A stretch of 64,000 nt of DNA, taken from Bactrocera neohumeralis. Its lineage: Eukaryota; Arthropoda; Insecta; Diptera; Tephritidae. Shown here one piece after another: positions 14,401 to 23,233 of this stretch. The stretch is taken from assembly GCF_024586455.1 (NCBI RefSeq), contig NC_065919.1, positions 33,828,839-33,892,838 on the forward strand, read 5' to 3'. A program made the translations under genes and the position numbers. Numbering within the stretch: the stretch's first letter is position 1; each line of letters begins with the position of its first letter. Below the pieces are notes generated by a model that saw only the letters and a list, made by a program, of their open reading frames with translations, searched no databases and was not told where the DNA came from.

Positions 14401-15617
14401 CACTGATATTAAAACAAAATTTGAGTTTTCGTTATAAAATGGTTAAATTTTGGTTATTATATCTGTCAGCGCTTTCCATTTTTTTTTTGATAATACGTTT
14501 TTTTGTACATTAGGTGACAATATATATAATATTATTATATAATATAATTATATAATATAATTATATAATATAATTATATAATATAATTATATAATATAAT
14601 TATATAATATTACTATATAATATTACTTATTTGTTTTTAAATTAAATAAAGAACATATCCATATGAATGGATAGAGGAATTTTTGGGGAAAAAAGGAATT
14701 TCAGCGAATTTTCTTATTATCACATAGCAGCGCTCCATTTCGTCGTAATTTTTAGCTACACTAAGAGTGTAAAATGTAATTTTTAAAATAAAAGACTGTT
14801 AAAAGTGTAAAATGTGGATTTATTTAAAAGTTTATAGTTTAATTTAATTAATTTGAAAAGAAAAATGTGAGTAAAGTGTGTTTAATGTGGTAAAATAGCT
14901 TGTTGAAATGTTCGAATTTTGGGAATTTTTGATCTTTAAGGTTGAATATCTCGTAAACTAAGCGTTTGCGGTACCTATAACCTTATATATTTTTTAATCA
15001 GGAGGACTTCCTCTTCCAACGGTACCTTCAAATCGCGGCGCCAAAGAAATCGGAATTGTGCCGAAAGATCGTTTATATTTATTTTAATTTGAAATATAAC
15101 ACTTAAATACACACTTGGGTTTATTAGAACTAACTCCTTAATAAACAAAGAGGAATTATAGCGAGAAAGAGAAATTTCAATTATCATATGGCACAGCTCC
15201 ATCTCCTCATAATTGTTAGCACATACATACATATGTAAATGATGCTCACTGCGAGTGTAAAAAGTAATTTTTAAAATATAGATGTTTTTTCTTATAAAAT
15301 TTGCAAAAAGGGTAAATTGTGAATTAGTTTAAAAGTTTAAGGTTGAATTAAATGATTTTGAAATGGAAAATGTGCATAAAGTGTCGTGGAGTAGTGAAAT
15401 AGCTTGTTCGATTGATGAAAGTTAAGCGTTTGCGGTACATATGTACATATAAGCTTATATATTTTGTAATCAGGACTTCCTCTTTCCAACGGTACATTCA
15501 GTTCGCGGCGGCAAAGAAGTTGGAATTGTGACAATAAAATTTTTAATAGCTTACCTTTTGTGTGCTTAAATCCAAACCTAAATAAGTTGTTTTAACGTCA
15601 GCGGCTTTTGGAGTCAT
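2213..15617 (-). CDS. Xylulokinase (FGGY family), five of its exons; 3' end outside the window
   Basis: Predicted D-xylulokinase, which phosphorylates D-xylulose to D-xylulose 5-phosphate in the cytosol for the pentose phosphate pathway. CDS exons in order are 15555-15617, 13027-13148, 12867-12978, 3246-3961 and 2213-2434. Together they give 1235 nt (411 codons plus 2 nt), all joining in frame at GT/AG sites. The N-terminus has the FGGY nucleotide-fold start (YLGLDLSTQKLKAVQ). Downstream come the sugar-binding region (FDSDLPEF, QQHGSLYW, WMDGST), the hinge FTGDNLSALSGM and the SLGTSDT turn of the C-terminal ATPase lobe. Animal relatives are about 530 aa, so roughly the last 120 residues are missing to the left. 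There are no frameshifts or stops, so it is probably functional. Intron 3 is 8.9 kb and full of TEs. It resembles XYLB of vertebrates and fly xylulose kinase genes. Confidence 0.9.
2435..3245 (-). other. Xylulokinase intron 4 (811 bp)
   Basis: AT-rich intron with GT..AG borders. I see no gene and no recognisable TE ends here. Confidence 0.7.
3246..3961 (-). CDS. Xylulokinase exon 4 (main catalytic exon)
   Basis: 716 nt, opened by GTTTCACAG and closed by TTATG|GTACGT. It encodes most of both FGGY lobes, including WMDGST, YARFTGPQIRKIY, DYGDASGMNLFD, FTGDNLSALSGM and SLGTSDT. The open frame runs on into intron 4 and stops at 3143, but the donor and the restored CFRNGS junction with exon 5 show where coding really ends. 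Confidence 0.9.
4892..5694 (+). pseudogene. Tc1-like transposase remnant
   Basis: Cut-and-paste DDE transposase of the Tc1 group, now dead. The first open part (4892-5311) has the helix-turn-helix region with PGRK near its start, then the first catalytic block VIWSNETKINRFGSDG. There the expected acidic residue of SDET is Asn (codon aac). A frameshift follows at about 5290. Later blocks sit in other frames: QQDIDPKHT near 5456, then SIPRNLDALWQQV and IEACQKLI up to 5694. The C-terminal PDLNPIEHLWEEL block is largely lost. A motif cgatcaatt(g/a)tttgag occurs on both flanks (near 4645 and 5814), but in the same orientation, so I could not define terminal inverted repeats. Confidence 0.8.
7041..7574 (+). 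pseudogene. LINE reverse transcriptase, palm and thumb part
   Basis: Open reading segment covering LFINDISSVI, the catalytic FYADD pair (about 7095-7106), LNLKKCKTMCFS, and the thumb with LVRPILEYASVVWNPSY and KLESVQKQFLLFALNHLHWD. It stops being LINE sequence at the hAT target site. The upstream fragment at 6590-6811 (ENYRGISKL to FRKGKSTVTNLLE) is the same RT in a shifted frame. Confidence 0.85.
7575..8910. mobile_element. Non-autonomous hAT-type element (1336 bp) with 8-bp target duplication
   Basis: Terminal inverted repeat CAGTGATCTGCA at 7575, mirrored as TGCAGATCACTG ending at 8910. The flanking 8-bp direct repeat ATTGGGAT lies at 7567-7574 and 8911-8918. A CAGTG-type terminus with an 8-bp duplication is the hAT superfamily signature. 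No transposase ORF is present. The left half is a ~183-bp tandem array. The right half (8600-8910) is packed with CACAAGT, GCAAGTG and GTGAGC-like words in both orientations, as expected for subterminal transposase-binding sites. Confidence 0.85.
7600..8125. repeat. Tandem repeat inside the hAT-type element, about 183 bp x 3
   Basis: The anchor tacgcggagggg occurs at 7696, 7879 and 8063, a period of 183-184 bp. Units 2 and 3 are almost identical and unit 1 lacks a short segment, so the array expanded recently. Confidence 0.85.
8911..9221 (+). pseudogene. LINE reverse transcriptase, C-terminal part after the insertion
   Basis: It continues the RT thumb/C-terminal region directly after the second target duplication: SSLNLPPYINRLKLINLP, ASRREMLGKIFLVKLMNG and a closing DSHF before the stop at 9219-9221. 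Confidence 0.8.
9460..10190 (-). pseudogene. Decayed mariner-superfamily transposase
   Basis: Read on the minus strand with stops and frameshifts, the order is FSDEAAHFHL (about 9905), then LHSPKLTV, NNWFQQDEATCY (about 9655), ELPPRSCDL and FFLWGYLNLLVFSNKPDSL (about 9480). These are the successive DDE blocks of the same transposase family as the element at 32227-32825. This copy is far more diverged and its ends are not recognisable. Confidence 0.75.
10300..10475. repeat. Fragment of the inverted-repeat element seen at 34250-36600
   Basis: Contains gtctgtcgcctccatctgtc, attaaaatacacacat, ttatagacacagttattt, ggcagctg..cgactaca in the same order as 36055-36150. One arm only, diverged. Confidence 0.6.
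10480..12866. other. AT-rich intronic stretch without recognised genes
   Basis: Read on both strands. There are only short accidental frames and poly-A/T runs. Near 12417-12500 there is a degenerate copy of the GC-rich module (gttggtccgacaagggttattttttgg, ccgcaaatgcagaaaggaattc) found in the foldback elements. Confidence 0.6.
12867..12978 (-). CDS. Xylulokinase exon 3
   Basis: It begins with the single G that completes the split Glu codon. It reads VFVQPVMWVKAIDIVLDRL ... VKAIGGSAQ, then GTACAT. PVMWVKAID is a strong family match. It ends in phase 0, and exon 4 follows after 8.9 kb with QHGSLYW. Confidence 0.88.
13027..13148 (-). CDS. Xylulokinase exon 2
   Basis: A TTTATTTCAG acceptor precedes CTT AAA GCA. 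The exon reads LKAVQLSSK... FDSDLPEFRTNGG... RNH and ends GA|GTAAG, so the next codon is split 2+1. The LPEF.T.GG segment is characteristic of xylulokinase. Confidence 0.88.
13759..15055. mobile_element. Foldback-like element A (in xylulokinase intron 1)
   Basis: Non-coding. The ends are GGCACGATTCCGATTACTTT on the left and, read on the opposite strand, GGCACAATTCCGATTTCTTT on the right. Inside are one to two GC hairpin modules (14225-14345), an AT repeat (14520-14625) and a segment with tttcagcgaattt. It aligns in reverse orientation with element B (16140-17830). I could not see a matching target duplication, so the exact ends are approximate. Confidence 0.65.
14520..14625. repeat. AT-only microsatellite (taatataattata)n
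   Basis: Pure A/T array of the word tataatataatta repeated about seven times. The equivalent place in element B (17190-17285) holds a shorter, diverged version, so it belongs to the element and expanded here. Confidence 0.8.
15140..15538. mobile_element. Partial copy A2 of the foldback-like element
   Basis: Direct partial duplicate of the right part of element A (compare gagtgtaaaa..gtaatttttaaaat, agcgtttgcggtac and ggcggc..caaagaa.ttggaattgtg). Its terminus lies about 15-20 bp inside intron 1, next to the exon 1 donor at 15554. Confidence 0.65.
15555..15617 (-). CDS. Xylulokinase exon 1 (start codon)
   Basis: The ATG is at 15617-15615. The exon encodes 21 residues ending ...LDLSTQK, then a consensus GTAAGC donor at 15554. 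It joins exon 2 in phase 0. I chose this start because the FGGY N-terminal beta strand begins about 11 residues later, as in relatives, and no upstream in-frame exon is visible. Confidence 0.88.
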
Positions 15618-16139
15618 TGCAAAGAAGTATGTGAAGATTAATTAAAATAATAACTCATAAATTGTACAGGTTTAAAGTATTAGGCATGAGAAGAAATTTA
15701 TAAAAACTTTGTCGTCTCGTCTGTAAACAGAACAATTTTCGTTCGCTTTAATAATTTTTTGTCAACAGTATAAACTTAGCCTACACTCTCACACAAAGCA
15801 TTTATATTGAACTATAAACTTTTTTATCGGCAATTTTACTATTTAGTAAATATCAGCAGTTGTCAGTATTAAACGAATGAATATGAATAATCTAAGTTCC
15901 ACTATCCACAACTATTTCCTCACAGGCAATAATTATTGCCAACCAACAGTCAATTTCAAATAAAATTAGTCTTATAGGAAGTATATTTTTAGCATTTACT
16001 TAATAGATCAATTTATTTCGCACTGAGTTTTTATTGAAAAAAAAGTACTTATTAATAATAGATAACACATCGCATATATATGGCAGTTTCATTTCGGTAA
16101 TATTAAATTTAGTATAGCCAGTGTTAAGACGGTTATTTC
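15618..16139 (-). promoter_or_regulatory. Probable upstream region of the xylulokinase gene
   Basis: The 520 bp between the ATG and element B show no TE similarity that I can detect, so the promoter and 5' UTR most likely lie here. No clear TATA box or initiator can be singled out. Placement is by position only. Confidence 0.4.
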
Positions 16140-17830
16140 GGCAAAATCTCATTTCTTTGGCGGCGCGATTTGAAACGTTAGTTGGAAAGAGGACATTTCT
16201 TTTAAAATAATTTAGGGTTATAGGTACCGCAAACCAGGAATAATGGGATGCCCAACTCTCCTGTCACTGGGCAACTTTGAGAGCCGGCTCACGGAATACC
16301 GAACTTTGACAGTTGAAAGCTGGATTAGGTAGGTTTTGACATTTTGCAATTGGAATGACTGAACGGCCAGATTGAAATTAGTCTAAAAATATATGTGAAC
16401 GGAGATCTTGATGCCGGGTCCAAGATCTTAATAAAAATTTAAAACAGTAAAAATCAAAGAAAATGCGAAATTTAAACATATTTCATGAAACGTTTTGTAA
16501 TTTGATGCAGAATAGAATTCATTTTCTATTGCAAATGATTAAAAACATTCATTAATTGACAACTAACAGGTTTAATTCACCTTACTAAGTGTTGAAAGAT
16601 CGAAAGTCAGTTGTTTTAATATATCATAAAATCATAAAAAAAGGATATATGGCAGTTTCATTATTAAAAGTCCAATATATAAATTTAGTAATAAACGTTT
16701 AAGCGTTTTAATTTAAATGCCACAAAAATTCTTATTTTTTGATGCGGCGCGATTTGAAAATGTTATAAAGAAACGGATTTTGAGTCCTCTCACACTGAAT
16801 AAAAAATATTATTATAGCCGCAAACGCTTAGTTTACGAGATATTCGACCTTAAAGTCCAAAAATTCGCAAAATTCGAACATTTCAAGAAGGTATTTCACC
16901 ACGTTAAACCCACTTTATTCACATTTTTCTCTTCAAATTAATTAAATTACACTATAATCTTTTAAATAAATCCACATTTTACACTTTTAGCAGGTTTTTT
17001 TTATTTAAAAAATCTTTATTTTAAAAATTACATTTTACACTCGTTTCAACCTCATTTGTTTACCAAAAATTACGAAAAAATGGAGCGCTGCCATGTGATG
17101 ACAAGGCAATTCGCTGAAATTCCTCTTTTTCGCAAAAATTCCTCTATTCATGCATATGGATATTTTCTTTTTTAAATTTATTAAGCAAATAAGTAATATT
17201 ATATACATGTATTAGTAATATTATATAATAATATTATATATACATATGTATAAGTAATATTATATAATAATGTTACGTAATAAAGTGTAAGGTTACAATA
17301 CAGTACGAAAACTCAAATTTTGTTTCAATATGAGTGCATAATAACCAAAGAATATAACCAGTTTCACCACTTTATAACAAAAAGTCAATATATTTTTTTA
17401 TTTTTAACGCAGAAAGGAGTAGTACGCGAAAGTACTTCAGTCACCCCGGGTATTCGCTCGACCAGGGTATGGTAAAATATGGCAAGGCTCGTTTTCCTCA
17501 TAATTGTAAACAATCTAACCTTTTCAACGATGAGTGTGCTAAGTGATTTTTAAATTAATAAATTTAGGTAAAATATAGCAAAATAAAAGTGAAATGTGAG
17601 CTTATTTCAAAGCTTAGAGTGTGTACTTACAAAGTAAAAAATGTGAAAAAATTTTGTGAAACATAGAGAAATAACATGTTTTCTTAGTGCAAATTTTTGA
17701 ACTTTTAATCGTGAATATTTGAAAAAAATATTAGTAATTTTTACATTGTTTTTGGATATTCCTCCTCTGAAGAAGCTCCCCTATCCGTACATACCCCATT
17801 TATACGGAAATTCGGTTTTGGAATCGTGCC
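16140..17830. mobile_element. Foldback-like element B with 8-bp target duplication and nested MITE
   Basis: Flanked by GTTATTTC at 16132-16139 and 17831-17838. It starts GGCAAAATCTCATTTCTTTG and ends TTTTGGAATCGTGCC. It carries a GC hairpin module near 17400-17470 and is the reverse-complement relative of element A. MITE copy M1 (16236-16817) is inserted at CCGCAAAC inside it. Uninterrupted relatives at 14950-14980 and 28393-28430 show the empty site. No ORF of note. Confidence 0.75.
16236..16817. mobile_element. M-family MITE, copy M1
   Basis: Starts AGGAATAATGGGATG. The internal landmarks cggccagattgaaatta and atgtgaacggag are shared with the other M copies. Flanked by CCGCAAAC(C/G) at 16227-16235 and 16818-16826, a duplication of 8 to 9 bp. 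The right end is degenerate. Confidence 0.75.
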
Positions 17831-18026
17831 GTTATTTCAAATTATAAAAATAAAGTACATCTTCAAAAATTTAATACAATTTTCCAAAAATTAATGTTTA
17901 GTTTAATATTGTTAATTTGCAGAAAAGTTATATAAAATGGATTGGCGAATTAAATAAACTTATACAAGCATAAATGAAAATATCAATGCTCATATTAAAG
18001 TTATTATTTTAATTGCTATATAAAAT

Positions 18027-19358
18027 TTATGCTACAATTATTATAGTCCGAAAATATGAAATTCGTTCCGTAAAAAGCCGTTTGGCGGTACTCCAATCCT
18101 CGCGGGTTGGCCTGTGCTCGATCGCAGGGAGACGCTGGTCTTCCCGAACCGTCTCCGGGAAGTGCGCCCGCAGGAGCTCCGTCGCTCTGTCCTCTGCGCT
18201 GGTCGTGAATGTCCCATCACCTCTTTTGATTGCTACTACTGCGTCGTTGGTGCCTTTCGCCAGAGCTTTATGCAGCCGGGCCGCCTCTGGCGTTGAGGTA
18301 ACGTTCTCGCAGAATCTCCTGAAGCTAGCCTGCTTTGCAGACCTGATCTCCTTATTGTATAAAGTGAGATAGCTCCTATATTCCTCCCAGACCCCCATAC
18401 GCTTCGCTTTGTTGAATAGTCTGCGTACTTTTTTACGGAGGTCTGATAGTTTCCTGGACCACCAGGGACTGTTTCGCCTTTCTGTGGTCACTTGTAGGGG
18501 GCAGCTGCCATGATAAGCGTTAATGACAGACTCGTTTAGCTTAGATAGCCTAAACTCCAAGCCCGGGCCTGACACGCTGTTATCGGTCTGCTCCCCCCTG
18601 CCCAATTCCTCACCTAGTGTAACCCTGAAGGCGTCCCAGTCCGCCTTCCGAGGGTTGCGTCTGGGGAGGAGTTTCCTGACCTCTGCCTTTAGCGTGAACC
18701 TCAAAATCCTGTGGTCTGACATGGAGGGCTCCGTAGAGACCCTCCATTGCGAGACCAATCCATTTGCAGGCTCATTACTCAAGGTGAGGTCCAACACCTC
18801 CCTCCTGTTAATGGTTACGAAAGTGGGTTCACACCCTACATTTTCAATCTCTAAATTGCTTCCTAAAACATATTCTAATAGGGACTCACCTCTCGCGTTG
18901 CAGTCAGTGCTGCCCCATTCTGTGTGGTGAGCGTTAGCGTCGCAGCCGATGATGAGGGGGAGCTTGTGCCATTTGCAGTGCTCTACCAGCCTTTCCACCG
19001 CCTCCGGGGGCGCCGTTGCTGTCTCTCCCGGAAAGTATGCTGAGGCCAGGACGAAGTCTTTGCCTTCAGTATCCCTGGCCTGTACCGCCACCAAGTCCTG
19101 TGTCAGAAACTCTGAAATGCAAAAGAAATCAATATTGCTTCTGACAACTATACACGTCCTAGGCCTCTCGCTAGAGAGGTCCCAGATTACCTTATTTGCC
19201 TCCGTCTTGAGGCCCTTTATCTCTCCCTTATATATCCAAGGCTCTTGGATCAGCAATGCGCCCAGTTTCTCCGCCATGAACCTGCTTGCAATGACAGCCG
19301 AGGCTGCCGCCGCATGATGCAGGTTCACTTGGGCAATTTCTATGACGCCGACCATCAT
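18027..19358 (-). pseudogene. LINE ORF2 endonuclease domain, truncated before RT
   Basis: 443-codon open frame. Endonuclease/exonuclease/phosphatase motifs are visible: LLIQEPW, IIGCDANAHHTEWGS, FVTINRREVLDLTLS and SMSDHRILRF. After that comes the linker that normally leads into RT (WWSRKLSDLRKKVRRLFNKA), then ordinary AT-rich DNA after ERISYF. The uninterrupted frame over 400 codons suggests a fairly young copy. Confidence 0.8.
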
Positions 19359-20360
19359 AGAGTGGGCTCGAGGAGGGAGAGATCCTCTACCCCGCCGTCA
19401 ATCGCACTGCTGCCCATTGGGCCTCCTAGTCCGTCTAGGAGCTCCTGCGTTGAGGGTAGCTCCATGCTCCGGTCATCCGCGGGGACGTCAGTGGTCGTTG
19501 CTGGCCCTGCCTGTCCGGACTTGCTCCCGCAGGGCTGCTCCGACAACTCGTCCACCTCCATTTTTGTTTCCTCCGGGGCGGACTCAGGCACTGCCTGATT
19601 GTCGACGCCCTTGTCCTGAAGAGTCTCAGGCGCTTTAGCTTCCTTGCTCGCGGTGTCAGCAGGCTTGTAGGGCCGCATGACGACCGTGCTATACCTGTAA
19701 ACAGGCGGCCCGGACATACTTGTATGACTCATCGTTGATGTAGAGGTGCAACCTCCATCCCTCGATGTCACCTAGCTTCTCCTTCTTGCTGCCTGCAACA
19801 CACCAGGACGAGATACTGAGTCCCCGGTTCTGGTTCCTCACCAGGTTTAGGGCGTGCTCGTATGTCCTGTCCCCGCTCCGCACATCCTCCACCCTCTTCA
19901 CGCAGAGGACAGGGCCCGTCCAGCCTTCCAACTTTGGAGCATGCTCCCTCAGCCAGTCGGCGGACGACTCGTCCAGGCAGTCTACCAGCATCATGCCTCC
20001 CCTGAAGTCGATGCCTAGGAAGGACGCCGTGTATTCCTCTCCTTTGGACGCCTCGTCTATCAGGATGTCTTGAAGCACGGTGAGCTCCTCCGGTTTCAGC
20101 GACTCCGCCGGGTATTTGAAAGGCAGGACAGCCATGCGGACGCCTCTGACAGCATCCGCATACCCGCGCCGCCCTTCCTCTACCCGGTGAGGAGCCGGTC
20201 CAGATGGTTGGCCCCCGGCTGCCTTTGCATCCGTGCCTCGCACCCTTTTGGATCGGGGGGGCTCCTGCGGCGTGATTTGGCCGCTCTTTCTTTTTCCGGC
20301 TTGAGCGAACGTGCCCGCGGGCATTGCCCTGCTGTCGCCTCGCCTTACGGTCCGAGCTGT
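18046..20360 (-). mobile_element. LOA-like LINE fragment: ORF1 plus endonuclease, no reverse transcriptase
   Basis: A GC-rich island in AT-rich DNA. Reading leftwards it has ORF1 (to about 19360), then the apurinic-type endonuclease half of ORF2, and stops abruptly at 18046 before any RT motif. LINEs usually lose their 5' end during insertion, so this loss of the 3' half is unusual. ORF1 resembles the DUF4780 type that accompanies LOA-clade elements, from memory of the family. Confidence 0.75.
19355..20324 (-). pseudogene. LOA-like LINE ORF1 (DUF4780-type)
   Basis: Two overlapping frames (19689-20324, then 19355-19771) show one frameshift near 19690-19770. The first part holds basic PPRSKRVRGTD, then the conserved RMAVLPFKYP, DILIDEAS, GIDFRGGMMLVDCLDE, LEGWTGPVLCV and ALNLVRNQNRGL segments. 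The tail is acidic (EETKMEVDELSEQ). It probably bound element RNA. The frameshift makes it inactive. Confidence 0.7.
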
Positions 20361-21186
20361 GCTGAAACAAATTATTGATTCAAGCGAAATTTCTAGGCTT
20401 TATAGTTATATATTTGAACATCTTTCACAAATTTTTTGGATACGAAATCTTTGATATTCTGCCTTTGGGAAGCAATTACCCGATGCATCTCGCATGTACA
20501 TTTTTCGGACGGCGGCCAGGATGCAGGTCGCAATTACTATCGGAAACAAAAAATTCAAAGAGATTCATATTTTTTATTAATTTATCTTCTAGTTAAACTA
20601 AGAATATTCCAAAAAAAGTGTAAAATTTAAAATTTTGTTAAAAATTTATTAAGTAGTGGCTTTTGATCAAAAGAATTTTACTTTATGCTGTTTAAAAATA
20701 TGTTAAAACTTGACTTTTCTTAATATTTTTTTTAGTTTAAATATAAGATAATTTTATGTCAATGATAATAAACTTTGCCCTAATTCCATACGACGTTTAG
20801 TTTTTTTTCTATCCTGCCCGCCAATTAAGAATAATCGTAAAAATGAAAAACCGAGAAATCACGCTTCAAAGTTTTCGCTTTTTGCCTAAGCGCTCATATA
20901 TATACATACATAGTGTAAGAAAAAAAAAGTTGGAATAACTTATTAACGAAATTCCATGAAAAAGATAAAAATGCTGCATTAGAAATAAATTCCAAGAAAT
21001 GTTCCGCTTGCCTGTCGCACATGTTAACTCTGTGAAGAACGGACGCAAAATGGATTTGTGTGTCGTGTATGGGCAAACGAATTCATACCGATCGAACGCA
21101 CTTGTGTGCTCGTGTATGGGCACTATTAGGTACCTACCTATGTATGTATGGTACCTATGTACCTATATATGTACATAGGTACATAA
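20361..21186. other. AT-rich stretch without recognised genes
   Basis: Only short accidental frames on either strand, ending in a (tac)ctatgta-type microsatellite at 21125-21185. Confidence 0.6.
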
Positions 21187-21251
21187 AGAGATAAAGAGAT
21201 GTCCAACTCCTACTGAACTTTGACAGCTAATCGAGTTCAGTAGGTTTTGAC

Positions 21252-22441
21252 CAAGAATGATAGAAACAAGGTTGCGCAATGACGAGTTCAGATTTTGTTC
21301 GTTCTGCGCATCTACGTCACGGTTGACCAACGTACAATCAGCTGATTTTCAGTTGCTTGTTTTTCTTTGCAATAAGAATCAATTTTGTATTGCAGGCATA
21401 CAAAAACATGAACATCATCAAAAGTTAACTTAAATATAAGTGAATATTTTATAGTGAACATTTATCTACATATTCATTTCATGGAATTTTCGTTGTATTA
21501 TTTAATTTTGTCTCTATGCTGAGTTTGTTTCAACTATACACATTTATGCAAATAAAAATATTGAATATTTTTTGACCAACTATCAATTTATTTTCTTACT
21601 TAATTTTCTTGTCTTGCTGTACATATTTTCAATTAAGTTTTTATTTAAGGAACGAATCCTAAAGTACATTCTAGCTCTGAAAAACATTAATTTTACTTTG
21701 GTGCTACAATTTACAAAATTACTTAAATCTAAGTGCTTCTGGACGTAATTTGTACATATACATATGCAAATCAGTACCATTTAAGTCGTCAAATACTGCT
21801 TGCAAGTCTCTCATATGCTCCATCAACATATCTGTTGGTTTTGAGAGTCCTCCTTCAGATGGGTGATCCATCCAAGTATAAGACGAACAATTTTCTGAAT
21901 AGGCACAAATTTCGGGGTTGTCTTTACCAAGTTTGTGGCAGATGTACCCCGCCAAATTTTCAAGTCCGTCGTTGTTGAGAATCTTGAAGTCATCATTTTT
22001 TTCAATTGGGTCAGAATAGATCAACTGACACACGTTGAAAAATATTGCCTGCAAAAATATAATAAACATACATACATGCGTATAAATAAATGGAATAAAT
22101 TGTTAGTTAAGATTATTATTACAATTAGGATAAGAAACAGTGGTTTAAACGAGACTCCATCCTTTTCTGCCTTTCATTAGCCTCTGCAGGAGTTAATCTG
22201 GTTAACGTGAGAAAAGCGCTAGGTAGCAACTTCGTTAGACTCCGCGAACTTAAACCTGCAAGAGTGTTTGGTTATAAAAGTAAAATTATTGTAATCAAAA
22301 TGCTATAATTACCCATTTCAAACTGCAAATTTCTTTCACATTCAAAGGCGCGGGCGAATAATAAGTCAACCGTGATGTCAGCAAGAACAGCTGACTGAAA
22401 GCAAACATGCGCATTGCGCAATCTTGTTTCTATCATTCTTG
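21252..22441. mobile_element. P-type DNA transposon remnant (1190 bp)
   Basis: Terminal inverted repeats of about 30 bp: CAAGAATGATAGAAACAAGG at 21252, mirrored by the sequence ending CTATCATTCTTG at 22441, extending through TTGCGCAATG. Flanked by GGTTTTGAC at 21243-21251 and 22442-22450, readable as an 8- or 9-bp duplication. It carries a P-transposase-like 3' exon on the minus strand. Thirty-odd-bp repeats with an 8-bp duplication fit the P superfamily. Confidence 0.75.
21719..22256 (-). pseudogene. P-type transposase, 3' exons only
   Basis: Two exon-like pieces. The first (about 22190-22256) reads SLTKLLPSAFLTLTRLTP then AEANERQ. After a ~0.1-kb intron with a TTTTTGCAG acceptor, 22045-21719 reads AIFFNVCQLIYSDP, NDGLENLAGYICHKLGKD, and ends LRPEALRFK. 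The GLENLAGYICHKL block is the conserved C-terminal feature of P/THAP9-type transposases. The THAP DNA-binding domain and catalytic core are absent, so it is a deletion derivative. Confidence 0.6.
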
Positions 22442-23233
22442 GGTTTTGACGTTTATCAATTGGAAACGAGCGATGGCCAGATTGAAATCTTACCAAAAAA
22501 ATGTTTAAATGGAGGGATTTGTTGCATCGTTCAAGATCACTTATAAAAAATGTAAAACAATGAAAATTAAATAAATTTGTGAAATTTAAAGGTATTTGAT
22601 GAAACGTTTTGTAATTTGAAGCATCATAGTTTTATTTTCAATGGAAAATGATTAAAAACATTTAATGATTGAGAGCTAACAAGCTTAAGTCCTTTTATTG
22701 GGTATTGAGAGGTCAAAAGTCAGTTATTCTAACATACTTCAATAAGATTTAAATAGTTTCTCCATATAATAAATAACCACTATATAGTAATTTTTATTCA
22801 TACTAAATGTTGGGTGTTTTAATTTAAATGCCCAAAAATTATTATTTTGTTCAATCTGACCATAATGGAAAATGTTATAAAAAACGCTAATTTTGAAGCG
22901 CTCTCACACTGGAATAAGTTGGACATCCCTTTATTCCTGTTCCTGTCCATGGCTTGGTGATTGCGTAAAGTGGACGCGTTTTTGTGCGGTCCAGTGTTTT
23001 TCATAGTTTTTTCCAAGTGTTTTGAGGCAGCTTTGGCTAAATTTGTTTCCCCTGTAACAATCAGGTGACGGACGCAAGTGGGCAATTAAAATCGGAAGAG
23101 ATAAGTACAATTTTGTATCTTATATTAAATTATTTCACATACCTGCCCATTTTTTCGCTGCACATTTGTTTTTTAATATAATTGTTTCCCCTGAGAACAG
23201 CAATCCAGGCACATCGTAGTTATAAATTGATGT

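Larger units (their letters stand above)
21187..22938. mobile_element. M-family MITE, copy M2, carrying a nested P-type element
   Basis: Left end AGAGATAAAGAGATGTCCAA at 21187, right end GGACATCCCTTTATTCCT to 22938. The body resumes after the insertion at 22442 with gacgtttatcaattgg, cggatggccagattgaaat-type text and ctctcacactgg. No clear target duplication; the right side abuts a LINE. Confidence 0.75.

Noticed and set aside
13759..17830. One single 4-kb palindromic transposon spanning exon 1 of xylulokinase
   Set aside because: Element B has its own 8-bp target duplication and each arm has a full set of ends, so two separate insertions in opposite orientation explain the symmetry better.
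18523..20378. Several long plus-strand ORFs
   Set aside because: They are antisense shadows of the GC-rich LINE ORFs; their codon content is that of the opposite strand.
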